Shown here: one piece after another, positions 11,029 through 21,000 of the stretch | Numbering within the stretch: position 1 is the stretch's first letter | How the letters are laid out: each line of letters begins with the position of its first letter | Assembly: GCA_022575985.1 (NCBI GenBank) | Contig: JAKSXM010000231.1 | Location: forward strand, 24,466,501 to 24,530,500 | Direction: 5' to 3' | Source of the DNA: Anagrus nilaparvatae | Taxonomy: Eukaryota; Arthropoda; Insecta; Hymenoptera; Mymaridae | DNA: 64,000 bases | Made by a program: the position numbers and the translations under genes | Notes under the pieces: model-generated | The model's database searches: none | The model's input: the letters and a program-made list of their open reading frames with translations, nothing else | Told to the model about the DNA's origin: nothing

Positions 11029-14000
11029 ATAATATTAATAGCGAGGATTTATACTCTCTTAATAAATTGCCAGTAATTATTCTAGATAGCCCTCATTTGT
11101 CCAATGGGCAAGCTTATTTTCTATTAGATACCGGTTCACAATTAAATTTGATAAAAGAACGGGCAATTGCAAAGGATGCGGTTATAAATAAAAGCGTTGT
11201 TTATAAATTATCCGGCATAGGAAAGGGAATTTTGCGAACCTACGGAGAAATCACCATAAGCTCTAATAATAAAGACATAACTTTCCACGTTGTTGACGAT
11301 AATTTCCCAATAGAGCAGGAGGGCATTATCGGCATACCATTTTTAAGCAAAGAAAATGCAACTATTCAGTTTAGCAATAAAATGCCAGGTAGCCTATCTG
11401 CAGGTTCAAGCAAATTTCCATTTACCTTGCACCCAACATTCGATTTGCCTGCAAGAACAAAAAAATTAGTTAGTATACCGATAAGAAATAAAAATTTAAA
11501 AGTAGGATATATAAAGAAAATTGACGCAGGCCCTGGTGTTTTCCTCGGTGAGGCAATAGTAACCCAGAAAGATGGATTTGCAAAAATATATGCTATTAAT
11601 ACCAATACAAGTGATGTTAAAGTAACCATAGCCCCCGTCGAGTTAGAAGAATTCCATGAAAAACCACCTGTCAATCGTTCACAAACTCCTAAGCCCCTTA
11701 GTGAACTAGAAAAACAAAAAAATTTTGCTGGTAGGGTCCATCAAATAGCCAGCCTAGTTGATATGGATCAGTGTACTGAAGAGGAAAAATCCAGTATCCT
11801 TTCAATTTTAAAAGAATTCCCTTTTCAATTTCACCTTCCCGGTGATAAGCTCAAGGCTACACATGTTCTAAAACACAAAATAAAATTGTCTGATGAAACA
11901 CCAATAAATAGATATTACAAGACTCCGCATGCGTTAAAAACAGAAATAAATAAGCAAACCCAGGAGTTATTAGATAAGGATATAATCCGACCTTCAGATT
12001 CACCCTTTAACTCCCCAGTACTAATAGTCCCAAAAAAAGCTGATGCACAAGGTAACCCCCAATATCGAATGGTTTTTGATTATCGCATGGTTAATAGTAA
12101 AACTCTCCAAGACGCTTACCCTTTACCCGAAATTTCATCCATTCTTGACCAATTAGGCGGTGCAAAATATTTTACGTGCCTCGATTTAGCATCTGGTTTT
12201 TACCAAATCCCCATGGATGAAAATTCCAAAAAATATACAGCTTTTTCCACTGACTACGGTCATTGGGAATTTAATCGAATGGCATTCGGGCTTAAAAATG
12301 GACCCCCTACCTTCCAAAAATTAATGAATATGGTCCTATCGGGTTTGCAAGGACTGGAAATTTTTATTTACATGGACGATATAATCGTATATGCATCCTC
12401 CTTATCAGAACATGCTGCTAAACTAAAGAGAGTCTTGGGAAAACTAAAAACAGCTGGGTTAACTCTTGAGCCAAAGAAATGCAAATTTTTAAAAAGGGAA
12501 ATTTTGTATTTGGGACATTTAATTTCTGATTCCGGCGTTAGGCCAGACCCCGCAAAATTATCTGCTGTCAAAAACTTCCCAATACCCAAAACAAGAAAAA
12601 ATGTTAAACAATATCTTGGGTTGGTTGGCTACTACCGTAAATTCATTGAAAATTTTGCTAAAATAGCCAAACCCCTCACCAATTTGCTAAGGAAAGAGCA
12701 AAAATTTGTATGGAGCGACCAGGCCCAAGAAGCATTTGCCCAATTAAGAGATGCCATCTGTAGCGAACCCATCCTCCAATACCCAGATTTTACAAAAAAA
12801 TTTTTGGTAACCAGCGATTCTAGTAATTTTGCCCTGGGTGCCGTCCTGAGTCAAGGCGAAGTAGGTTCTGATCTTCCAATAGCATACGCCTCTAGAACCT
12901 TATCTAAAACAGAGCAAAATTATTCAACGACTGAAAAAGAAATGAGTGCAATTATGTTTGCTGTTGAGCATTTTCGACCTTACCTTTATGGTAGAAATTT
13001 TACCTTAATTACTGACCACCGACCCCTTACCTGGCTCCATAACACTAAAGATCCCATATCTAAACTCATAAGGTGGCGAATAAAATTAAATGAATATAAT
13101 TATGACATTGTTTATAAACCTGGAAAACTCAATTCTAATGCAGATGCCTTGTCCCGCAACCCCCCTGACCTTGAACCTGAAACAGAAAAAGTATCAGATG
13201 CTTTTAAAAATGAAGATATTGAAAAGAAAAACAATAAAAAGAAAAATAATAAAATGGAAGTTAATAAAGTCTCTTGTTATAAAAGTAATAATAAAGAAAG
13301 CCTAAGTCCTCGGAGCCTGCAAAAGGTCCTGGTCTGCGCAGATAAGGCACCAGTTGCAGATTCCAATGCGGACGATAAAGCACAGAATTTAATAAATGAA
13401 AATTTAGTAGCATCTGTTTTCTATACACATTTAACAAATGATAATGAAAATATAAATAGGAACTCAATTGGTTGGCCCGCCAATGAGAGGAGGGATAACC
13501 TTGGTGGTAATACCAAGGTACCCGGAGATTTACCATACATAAACAGGAACTCAATTGGTTGGTTTACCAATGAGAGGAGGGATAACCTTGGTGGTAATAC
13601 CAAGGATCCCGGAGATTTACCATACATAAACAGGAACTCAATTGGTTGGTTTACCAATGAGAGGAGGGATAACCTTGGTGGTAATACCAAGGATCCCGGA
13701 GATTTACCATACATAAACAGGAACTCAATTGGTTGGTTTACCAATGAGAGGAGGGATAACCTTGGTGGTAATACCAAGGAACCCGGAGATTTTCCCTATA
13801 TATGTAGGAACTCAATTGGTTGGTCCGCCAATGAGAGGAGGGATTTCAGTAGACGTACTGAGATACCCGGAGAAAATAAAACAATAAATATTAATAAAGT
13901 ACAAAATAAAAGGAAATTAATTTATGAAAACAAATATGAAAGTAAAAGCAAAAAGTCTAAACAGGACCATAACTCACCAAAAATTTTGACCACAAATGCA

Positions 14001-15488
14001 TCCTGCTTATCATATTCCAAAGATGAGCTTTTTCTCCGACAAGACCATTTAATTAACTTCATACCTGTTGACCTCAACCTTGATTCCCAAATTAATAAGG
14101 ACCTTATTGAATCCGGTAGATATCTTCCTGAAAAATTTAAAAAAGTACCTAAAATTTCTGTTGGTAATGTTCTTTGTACTGACCCAGTACGTACCCACGT
14201 ATTTCACCTGGTTAGTAAAAATTCTCCAAACGAAAAAACTAAACTATACTCCTTAGTCACCTGTATCGATAACCTTAAAAACTTGATGTTAGCAAAGGGC
14301 ATAACCTCGGCTAGTATTTCCCAAATTGGTAATATTATTGACGATATCTCCTGGCAGGAAGTAGAAAAAATCCTCGAAAATACTTTTAAAGGCATGGGTA
14401 TCACAATAACTGTTTGCACTGGTGAATTAATTTTTCCTGAAAAAGAACAGCAAAATAAAATTATTGAGGAATACCACAACTCAGTAGTGGGTGGGCATCA
14501 AGGTATAGAGAGAACATTCCAAAGAATTAGAGCAGACTACTTTTGGACAGGCATGCGTAAGCAAATAACAGACTATGTAAATTCATGTCCCATTTGTCAG
14601 AAAACCAAACTCACTAGAGTAAAAACAAAACAGCCTTTAAGAATAACCGATACCCCTAAAAGCTTTTTAGACAAAATCCAAATGGATATAGTAGGCCCAT
14701 TACCGATAACAGAAAAAGGAAATAGATACCTGTTAACACTCCAAGATAATTTTACAAAGTTCTCCGATGCCATCCCTCTTCCTTGCATCGATGCTGTCAC
14801 AGTTGCTATGGCCCTAGCGGAGCAATTTATCTCAAGGTATGGTTGTCCTAAGGCTATACATACGGACATGGGCAGTAACTTCACTAGTAAAATCATGAAA
14901 ACATTTTGCGATATCTTTAAAATAAAGCAAATAAGATCAACAGCTTTCCATCCTGAGTCACTCGGTTCTCTTGAACGTTCCCATGCAACACTTGTTGAAT
15001 ATTTAAAAATGTATAGCCATAAAAGAAATTGGGATGAATGGATCAGGTTTTGTATTTTTTCCCATAATACTGCTGTGAATCAATCAACAGGTGTTAGCCC
15101 CCATCAACTTGTTTTTGGTTTCACAGCACGAATACCATCTGAATTTGCGAAGGAAGAAGTCCCAAAAACTTTTGTTGATTATATTGATAACCTCCTAAGC
15201 AGACTTTCCTCGATACAAGCCTCAGCAGCACAAAATCTACAACTTGCTAAAGAAAAAAATAAAAAGCGATATGATCATAAAATAAACCCTAAAGAGTTCA
15301 AAGTAAATGACATGGTGTACCTGTTAAAAGAGCCCAAACTGGGCAAATTTGATGATTACTGGGATGGTCCTTTTGAAATTACCCGAACCTTTAATGATTT
15401 AAACGTCGAAATAAAGAAAGGCCCAAAAAAGTTTAAAATTGTCCATTCAAATAAGTTAAAATTTGCAACCATTAGACCAGACACATAA
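10938..15488 (+). CDS. pol: Pol polyprotein of Gypsy-A (protease-RT-RNase H-integrase)
   Basis: A 1,516-codon open frame in -1 relative to gag, so it is most likely made as Gag-Pol from the slip site at 10,959. The ATG at 10,938 is probably not the natural start. Domains: aspartic protease LLDTGSQ (D64); reverse transcriptase with YMDDIIVYA near residue 478; RNase H with TSDSSNFALGAVL near 625 and TDHRPLTWL; integrase zinc-binding region (GGHQGIERTF...CPICQKTK, about 1,180-1,225); integrase core with QMDIVGPL, HTDMGSNF and SLERSH (DDE, about 1,249-1,345). Between RNase H and integrase lies a long insertion with five 29-residue repeats. There are no internal stops. Integrase after RNase H marks it as Ty3/Gypsy. 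Confidence 0.95.
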   Translation: MLQNTAPFKLPKRSSNWRSRERFPKSTPKINNINSEDLYSLNKLPVIILDSPHLSNGQAYFLLDTGSQLNLIKERAIAKDAVINKSVVYKLSGIGKGILRTYGEITISSNNKDITFHVVDDNFPIEQEGIIGIPFLSKENATIQFSNKMPGSLSAGSSKFPFTLHPTFDLPARTKKLVSIPIRNKNLKVGYIKKIDAGPGVFLGEAIVTQKDGFAKIYAINTNTSDVKVTIAPVELEEFHEKPPVNRSQTPKPLSELEKQKNFAGRVHQIASLVDMDQCTEEEKSSILSILKEFPFQFHLPGDKLKATHVLKHKIKLSDETPINRYYKTPHALKTEINKQTQELLDKDIIRPSDSPFNSPVLIVPKKADAQGNPQYRMVFDYRMVNSKTLQDAYPLPEISSILDQLGGAKYFTCLDLASGFYQIPMDENSKKYTAFSTDYGHWEFNRMAFGLKNGPPTFQKLMNMVLSGLQGLEIFIYMDDIIVYASSLSEHAAKLKRVLGKLKTAGLTLEPKKCKFLKREILYLGHLISDSGVRPDPAKLSAVKNFPIPKTRKNVKQYLGLVGYYRKFIENFAKIAKPLTNLLRKEQKFVWSDQAQEAFAQLRDAICSEPILQYPDFTKKFLVTSDSSNFALGAVLSQGEVGSDLPIAYASRTLSKTEQNYSTTEKEMSAIMFAVEHFRPYLYGRNFTLITDHRPLTWLHNTKDPISKLIRWRIKLNEYNYDIVYKPGKLNSNADALSRNPPDLEPETEKVSDAFKNEDIEKKNNKKKNNKMEVNKVSCYKSNNKESLSPRSLQKVLVCADKAPVADSNADDKAQNLINENLVASVFYTHLTNDNENINRNSIGWPANERRDNLGGNTKVPGDLPYINRNSIGWFTNERRDNLGGNTKDPGDLPYINRNSIGWFTNERRDNLGGNTKDPGDLPYINRNSIGWFTNERRDNLGGNTKEPGDFPYICRNSIGWSANERRDFSRRTEIPGENKTININKVQNKRKLIYENKYESKSKKSKQDHNSPKILTTNASCLSYSKDELFLRQDHLINFIPVDLNLDSQINKDLIESGRYLPEKFKKVPKISVGNVLCTDPVRTHVFHLVSKNSPNEKTKLYSLVTCIDNLKNLMLAKGITSASISQIGNIIDDISWQEVEKILENTFKGMGITITVCTGELIFPEKEQQNKIIEEYHNSVVGGHQGIERTFQRIRADYFWTGMRKQITDYVNSCPICQKTKLTRVKTKQPLRITDTPKSFLDKIQMDIVGPLPITEKGNRYLLTLQDNFTKFSDAIPLPCIDAVTVAMALAEQFISRYGCPKAIHTDMGSNFTSKIMKTFCDIFKIKQIRSTAFHPESLGSLERSHATLVEYLKMYSHKRNWDEWIRFCIFSHNTAVNQSTGVSPHQLVFGFTARIPSEFAKEEVPKTFVDYIDNLLSRLSSIQASAAQNLQLAKEKNKKRYDHKINPKEFKVNDMVYLLKEPKLGKFDDYWDGPFEITRTFNDLNVEIKKGPKKFKIVHSNKLKFATIRPDT
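10959..11020 (+). promoter_or_regulatory. -1 ribosomal frameshift signal (slippery heptamer plus predicted pseudoknot)
   Basis: The heptamer TTTAAAC at 10,959-10,965 lies in the gag frame as T TTA AAC, the arrangement needed for tandem -1 slippage. After a 5-nt spacer, AAACGTTCC (10,971-10,979) can pair perfectly with GGAACGTTT (10,997-11,005). The loop segment GGCGTAG (10,987-10,993) pairs perfectly with CTACGCC (11,014-11,020). Together these make an H-type pseudoknot with stems of 9 and 7 bp. After slippage, translation enters the pol frame. Pairing was checked by eye and no folding program was run. Confidence 0.85.
13452..13887 (+). repeat. Five 87-bp in-frame tandem repeats inside pol
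   Basis: GGAACTCAATTGGTTGG recurs at 13,459, 13,546, 13,633, 13,720 and 13,807, exactly 87 bp (29 codons) apart. The encoded unit contains NRNSIGWFTNERRDNLGG. The three central units are nearly identical; the first and last have diverged. Each unit has two inverted repeats (ATTGGT...ACCAAT and CCTTGGT...ACCAAGG). The array lies between RNase H and integrase, outside known catalytic motifs. Confidence 0.95.
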
Positions 15489-16159
15489 TCTGACCCCAAG
15501 CAATATGAGGAAAACACCACCTGTGAAAAATAATTTTTTTTAGCTAATAGTTATTAAGATTAATATATAAGTAAATAGAAAAAAAAAAAACTCTTGTTCA
15601 TAAATATTAAGTTATCATTAAGGTTATATTCAGCACTAATTATATTATTGATGTTAATATAATACATGTTTGTTTAATTTTAAATACAAAAACTTACCTT
15701 TAGAGATGTAAATTAGGTTATACAAAGAGAAAATTTTTTTTTTCACTTTCAATTATTTTTTAAAGAAGCTCCTCTTTTCTTTTAACACAACATCATAAAA
15801 ATTATACTAGGAAATTTAAATATGAAATAGAAAATCCAGTTAAAAAGAAAAATAATAACTTTTTTTTTTATAATTAATTAAAAGAGGCAGGTTGGAAACC
15901 GCATGTTTTAATATTAAAGTAACCTAGCCAAACCACAAATAGAAAATAACACTGACACAAAAAAAAAGAGAGAGAAAAGGGAGCGAAATTTAAAACTAGA
16001 ATAATCTATAGTTACATTAAGTAAAACTAGTTACTATTATTGCCAGCATAGTTTAAATAGACAATTAAGAAAAAAAAAAGAAAATAAAAAACAAACATTA
16101 CAAAAAAAAAATCTTGATAATAATACTTCGTATTATAATCAAAATTTTTTTTTAGGCTA
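15489..16159 (+). other. 3' untranslated region of Gypsy-A
   Basis: No ORF of note and no envelope gene. The stretch is A/T-rich with several homopolymers and ends in the polypurine tract. Confidence 0.75.
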
Positions 16160-16170
16160 CAGGAGGGAGA
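16160..16170 (+). promoter_or_regulatory. Polypurine tract of Gypsy-A
   Basis: CAGGAGGGAGA directly abuts the TGTAATG start of the 3' LTR. This is the expected plus-strand priming site. Confidence 0.85.
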
Positions 16171-16952
16171 TGTAATGTATGTATGTATAAAATGTGCGCA
16201 TGTGTATGTGAGGTAACTAAATTTCTTTAATACAATACACGCGCCTAATTCAAAAGTACATCTGAGCTGCACATTGCCCATATTTTATACATACTTAAAT
16301 AATTAAGATAAAGTACGGGAAACTATAAATAAAATATAACTAAATAAAGTAAATTATTATGTTAAGTAAATATAAACCGTTAAATGAATTAATAAATAAA
16401 AAACCAATTAAGATGGAATACCAGATGTAAAAACGTAGATTTATTATATTATATAAGAGCAGGATGTTAAGAATATGATATTATAATTGATAGATATTAT
16501 ATTGTAAACAGATTTTTCTATTTTCGTGGGAACAGGGCACGCGATGACGATTACATCACATCGCGCACCCTGTATCCCAATCAGAAGATATGCACCACCA
16601 CCTTCATATTCAATCCCTCTCTAAGAACAACCAATAAGACCCAAAAGGGGCCTAAAAGAAGGGATGTCGCATCACAAAAAAGGAGGAGCAACAATAGATG
16701 TGGTGGACAGGAAAATGCAGCGAGGGCAGATAACTTTAGCTACTTGCTCTTAGCACATCTTAGCTATTAAGTTTACACATTGTAATTAATTGTATAATTT
16801 TGGACTTATAAAAATAAAGCGCAAGTACGTTGAGAGCATAACTTTGACTCTATATTCACTTTTATTCACGAGCCTTCTTTAAATTGCACTTGAATGTAGT
16901 TTTCAAACTATTCGCGAATTGAAATATACCCGCGCTTTAGCAGTACATTACA
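16171..16952 (+). repeat. 3' LTR of Gypsy-A
   Basis: Direct copy of 8,111-8,892 at an offset of 8,060. One substitution was seen by eye, at 16,299. Confidence 0.95.
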
Positions 16953-17473
16953 GTGGTGACAGTGGTGGTCATTCGCCAATCAAGTGCATGTGTTTAGTGA
17001 TAAACGAGAAAAATAGAGTGATAAAGTGAAGTGGAAAATTCAAATTTTGATTTACTACAAATATCAAATTTTTTTTTTATTCAAAGAAAAATCCATTTTC
17101 TTACAGTCACAAAATATTAAAGTGTGTAAGTTAACTTTCAAAAAAAAGAGGAAACACAAAAAAAAATATATATATATATATATGCAGAAAGACAAATATT
17201 TTATTCTTTTATAGAATACAAATTTTTATACATATTTATAAAAATAAACCAACATCTACAATATTAAAAACTTTTTTTTTGTTTTGTTGTTTTGAATTTA
17301 TGAATGCAAATCAGTGAATTAAACTGTTACATGAACTAAATATTATAAACATCCAAGTAGAAGCGAGAAATCCTCTTAGACACGGTGATCCAGGATTTCA
17401 AATAAATTCTTGATGAGCGGCCTGAAATTTGGAAGTCATTAGAAGAAAAAGATACTGAAAAAAGAAGGAAGAA
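16953..17473 (+). mobile_element. Second copy of the Gypsy-A primer site and leader after the 3' LTR
   Basis: These 521 bases match 8,893-9,413 with no difference that I can see, and stop abruptly at GAAGGAAGAA|ATTTTTC. The chromosome therefore reads LTR-internal-LTR-partial internal. This is the trace of a tandem or recombined element, not a simple insertion. The small ORF at 17,026-17,214 is the duplicate of a leader frame at 8,966. Confidence 0.95.
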
Positions 17474-17624
17474 ATTTTTCAAATCAAATATTTTATTACA
17501 TAATTAATTTCAAAATTAAATTTTTGCAATTTAAAAGTTGTATCCAGTATTTAAATATTAAATTTTATTAATTATTAGATTAGCTTTTACTAAATATCTA
17601 AAAATATTAAAAAATAACTGATAT

Positions 17625-18050
17625 CGGCTAAAAAAAACTTTAAAAAGTAAAGATATGCGTTTCAACTATTTGGTTTGTAATTAAATCTCAAAAAACAACT
17701 GATATGCTTTTTAAGTTTGGTTTCAGATTTTGATTCAGTTTAATAGAATTTTAAATATTTTCTTTGATTACCAACTTAAATCTCATCCTAGTAGAGAAAA
17801 ATTGGAGTTTATTGAATCCCAGCGTTGATTTTTCATACCAAGTTTTAAAACTACTGGGTTTCAATAAACTCCAATTTTTCTAATAGGATGAGATTTAAGT
17901 GGGTAATCAAAGAAAATATTAAAAATTCTATTAAACTGAATCAAAATCTGAAACCAAACTTTTAAAGCATATCAGTTGTTTTTTGAGATTTAATTACAAA
18001 CCAAATAGTATGAAACGCGTATTTTTACTTTTTAATGTTTTTTTTAGCCG
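17625..18050. mobile_element. Fold-back (long inverted repeat) element, about 425 bp
   Basis: CGGCTAAAAAAAACTTTAAAAAG at 17,625 reappears inverted as ...TTTTTTTTAGCCG ending at 18,050. The arms are about 195 bp and include ATTGGAGTTTATTGAA with its mirror near 17,867. A spacer of about 40 bp separates them. Non-autonomous and without coding capacity. No convincing target duplication. Confidence 0.85.
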
Positions 18051-19200
18051 TTAACTTATATGAAAAAATTAAGTAATTTTACATATTTAGTTTATATTTA
18101 GTATATTAAATATTATTTTCTATATAAAATACATATAATTATTTTTAATGCTAACAATAATTATAACTGTATAACTATTAATTTAAAAATCTCTGTCTTC
18201 TGATTTATTTAACTCGATTTTCTATGATTTTATTTAATGATTTCAATTTTAATTTTATTTTAATTTAAATTTAGTTTATAATTTTTATATTATATTAATT
18301 CCAATTTCGACAGAATTGTTATCTTGAAAAGTGCTTATACTATACAAAAATATTATTCAAACAATCTAATATTTTTATTCATATAGAATTTTCAACTGAA
18401 AAATTATCTTTACTCATAAATTAAAAAATTTTACGAAATAATATTACATTAGGCCAATCAGCTAGTTTGAATTTAAAGTCAAATTTTCGTTTTCTCACGT
18501 ACCTTAGCGGAAGTTTTCTAATTTTTTAAAAGCGATTTTTTATGCATTTATATTTTTTGCCCTATCATTTTGAATTTCTTTAAAAAATAATCGATGAAAT
18601 CTAAAAGGTTAAAAAAGGGAAAAAATTATTTCTATCAGTCTCATTTTTGTGAAAACAAATGTTTTTAGCCCAATTTTCAGCCGTATAATATAAACCATAG
18701 ATCTACTTAGTATAGAAAACCATAATATTTCTATCAACATGTCAAATTCTGCTGATATTAGCAATTAAAAATAGCACATAAGGTCCCTAAATCAATGATA
18801 TTCTTAGTTCATTTAACCCCCCTCCTAAAAACGTCACTTTTTCATACAACCCCCTGCCTAGCCAGATATTTTCGAATACCCCATCCAATGAAGATGTCCC
18901 ATGTTAAAAACCACAAATATAAACCTAAAGTTGCCTATTGCGGACAAATGAACCATACCTGGTAACATTTGAAATCATATTCGTTTTTAGCAGCCCAAAA
19001 AACATAAGTATAGAAAAAATCCAAAAAATTCATTTAAACTTGCCTATAGAATAGGACTATATTCAGTAAAAACCGATATCATGTTCGTGTTCAGTTTCCC
19101 AAAAAACATTAGACCCGTTGTAAAATTCTTTATGAACCAAATTTTTAAATATCTAACTTTCATTCATTCCTATGTGAAAATCCCACTTAGCCACTTTTCG
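18051..19200. other. AT-rich sequence without genes
   Basis: No supportable ORF. At 18,780-18,900 a block with AAGGTCCCTAAATC and C-rich runs resembles the end of the minisatellite at 26,190-26,400, including the following CATGTTAAAA, so the two are probably related repeat ends. Confidence 0.5.
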
Positions 19201-19202
19201 TG

Positions 19203-19435
19203 TAAACTGTGCCGCACTGCGCCATACTGCGACAATTTAGTATACTTAGTGCCAAACTACGTCACATTTTAAATAAACTGCGCCAATTTTCATCAAATTA
19301 TACACAAACTGCGCCAAACTGCGACAATTTAGTATACTTAGCTTTTTAATAAACTGCGCCGATAATCGTATAAACTGCTCCGAATTGCGCCACATTTTAA
19401 ATAAACTGCACCGATTTTTCATAAACTATGCCAAT
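19203..19435. repeat. Minisatellite of AAACTGCGCC-type units
   Basis: Variants of TAAACTGCGCCAAACTGCGACAATTTAGTATACTTAG repeat irregularly at roughly 20-40 bp. They form a local island of GCGCC in AT-rich DNA. Confidence 0.7.
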
Positions 19436-19472
19436 TATATATATGTTTCCTTATCTCACATTATTTTTTCAG

Positions 19473-19705
19473 TATGAAATATAACATCAAGATGTTAACT
19501 GCTGAGGATATTCTTAGTCAGAGAGGTAAAATGCTGAAGAGAATAGATAATAAATTGTATCGCTTTGGTCGGAGAATCCGTTCAGGTGATGTATGGAGAA
19601 TAATTGGATAGTGTACACAAAATGTGTAAAGCAAAAGTTTTAATCTTTGCGAATTCAATCACACATTTGAATATTGTACACTATCATTCAAAAGATTATA
19701 AATAG
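19473..19705 (+). pseudogene. FLYWCH-type zinc-finger fragment (copy 1)
   Basis: After a good acceptor (TTTTTTCAG) a frame begins MKYNIKMLTAEDILSQRG and contains KLYRFGRRIRSGDVWR, the start of a FLYWCH finger. It then hits TAG. The continuation is in another frame, MCKAKVLIFANS followed by VHYHSKDYK and a stop, supplying the C and H-X-H ligands. A 12-nt insertion plus small changes around ATAATTGGATAG, compared with the second copy, breaks the frame. FLYWCH domains often accompany Mutator-like transposases and chromatin proteins. Here only a broken single finger remains. Confidence 0.6.
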
Positions 19706-20019
19706 TTAAAAGATGAAATTTTTGATCAGAAAAAGTATTAAGAATGATATTTCAATAAAGAAAAATATGATAATCATATAAACTGTTTTATAATTATTTA
19801 TCTTTCTTTAAAATAAGCAAAATTATTCTAAAAAGTTTTTTAAATTCTTATTATATGTCGAGAATTATTTAAATTTTTAGAATCTGTATAGAATTATAAA
19901 AAATTTGTGGTTATGTTAGGACTTAGACAGTTTTTATTATCAATACTTATAATCAGTAAAGTGAAGTTTTTATATAACCAAATCATACTAGTTATCGGTT
20001 ATTCTAAAGTAAGTGACAA

Positions 20020-20400
20020 TTTCTTCTGTAATTACGAACTTAACTTCAGGTTAAGTTCATCCAGCTAAGAACATAGGGTCATCTATCAACAAGTACCGAC
20101 TTTAACCATCTTAATAACTTAATATACCTGGGGCACTCATATCCCCAGGATAAACTTATTTATAATTAATATTTATACTTACGTATCCCGATTAAACCTC
20201 AGGATACGTAACAATATTATTTAGAATAATATTTTTTATCGTCTGATGATAATTGAAATAAATATGATAAATTGTATTTATCGGTCTTTACGAACTAATA
20301 TTATTATTCACCAATAAAAATTAATGTAAATTAATGAATAATATTAAACTGCTTTATTGTTAATGAGTCGCCCACAGCGTGTATTGCATTAACAGCAGTT
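20020..20400. other. Cluster of short hairpins, no ORF
   Basis: Successive perfect or near-perfect hairpins: AACTTAAC-TTCA-GGTTAAGTT (about 20,038), CCTGGGG...CCCCAGG (about 20,130), CGTATCC...GGATACG (about 20,184), AATATTATTATTCA...TGAATAATATT (about 20,290), and AACTGCT/GTTAATG...CATTAAC/AGCAGTT (about 20,347). No coding signal was seen. Confidence 0.55.
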
Positions 20401-20871
20401 CAATAATTTTTTAATTAAAAATGAAATTTTTTAATCAGATAAAAACAATATTATTACTTAGTCTAAAAAAAGTTTTAACAGTGTACAGACTTATAATTTT
20501 TGAATTTTATGATATTTAAAATAATAAATTTTATACATTTAAGTAATTTTTAAAAATAGGAACATAAGAATACTTAAATGTCATGTTAAGTTTTTTAAAT
20601 GGTATGTAAAATACATATGTAATTCAAACGTTTTAATGTAATATTTTATAAAATTAAAAAAAATTATTTCTAAAAAAAATAAAGATCCTGAAGAGGTTCT
20701 CGGATTAAGAATGAAATATGAGTGAAAATCAAAGTTTTTTGAATTTTTCCTTATAATTTGTCCAGCAAGGTCGTTTTAAACTCAATTAAAATTTAAATTA
20801 TCTGGACGTTCCAATCAATTTTCAAAAAATTATTTTATTATTATTTTTTCTTTAAGATTTTACTTTAAAAT

Positions 20872-21000
20872 CAAGAGAATTGGTAATAAATTGTATCGCT
20901 TTGGTCGGAGAATCCGTTCAGGTGATTTATGGAGATGTGTAAACAAAATGTGTAAGGCAAAAGTTTTAATCTTTGCGAATTCAAGGCTTAGAAATAAATA
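20872..21000 (+). pseudogene. FLYWCH-type zinc-finger fragment (copy 2)
   Basis: This is a diverged direct repeat of 19,535-19,670. It reads KLYRFGRRIRSGDLWRC followed in the same frame by VNKMCKAKVLIFANSR, so both finger cysteines are present (C-X4-C), but the His pair is lost after NSR. There is no start codon or upstream exon. Probably a partial duplication of the same decayed gene or transposon. Confidence 0.6.

Larger units (their letters stand above)
8111..16952 (+). mobile_element. Gypsy-A: intact Ty3/Gypsy-type LTR retrotransposon
   Basis: Order: 5' LTR 8,111-8,892, primer-binding site, leader, gag 9,799-11,028, pol 10,938-15,488 in the -1 frame, a 0.68-kb untranslated stretch, polypurine tract, 3' LTR 16,171-16,952. 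Domain order in Pol (protease, RT, RNase H, integrase) is that of Ty3/Gypsy. The two LTRs differ at one base that I can see (G at 8,239, A at 16,299), so insertion is recent. All coding frames are open and there is no envelope ORF. No target-site duplication is visible, because the 3' LTR runs into a second leader copy. Confidence 0.95.

Noticed and set aside
13421..13777. Minus-strand repetitive ORF opposite Gypsy-A pol
   Set aside because: Shadow of the 87-bp in-frame repeat; no independent signal.
17474..17490. Target-site duplication of Gypsy-A with 8,107-8,110
   Set aside because: CTAT on the left and ATTT on the right do not match.
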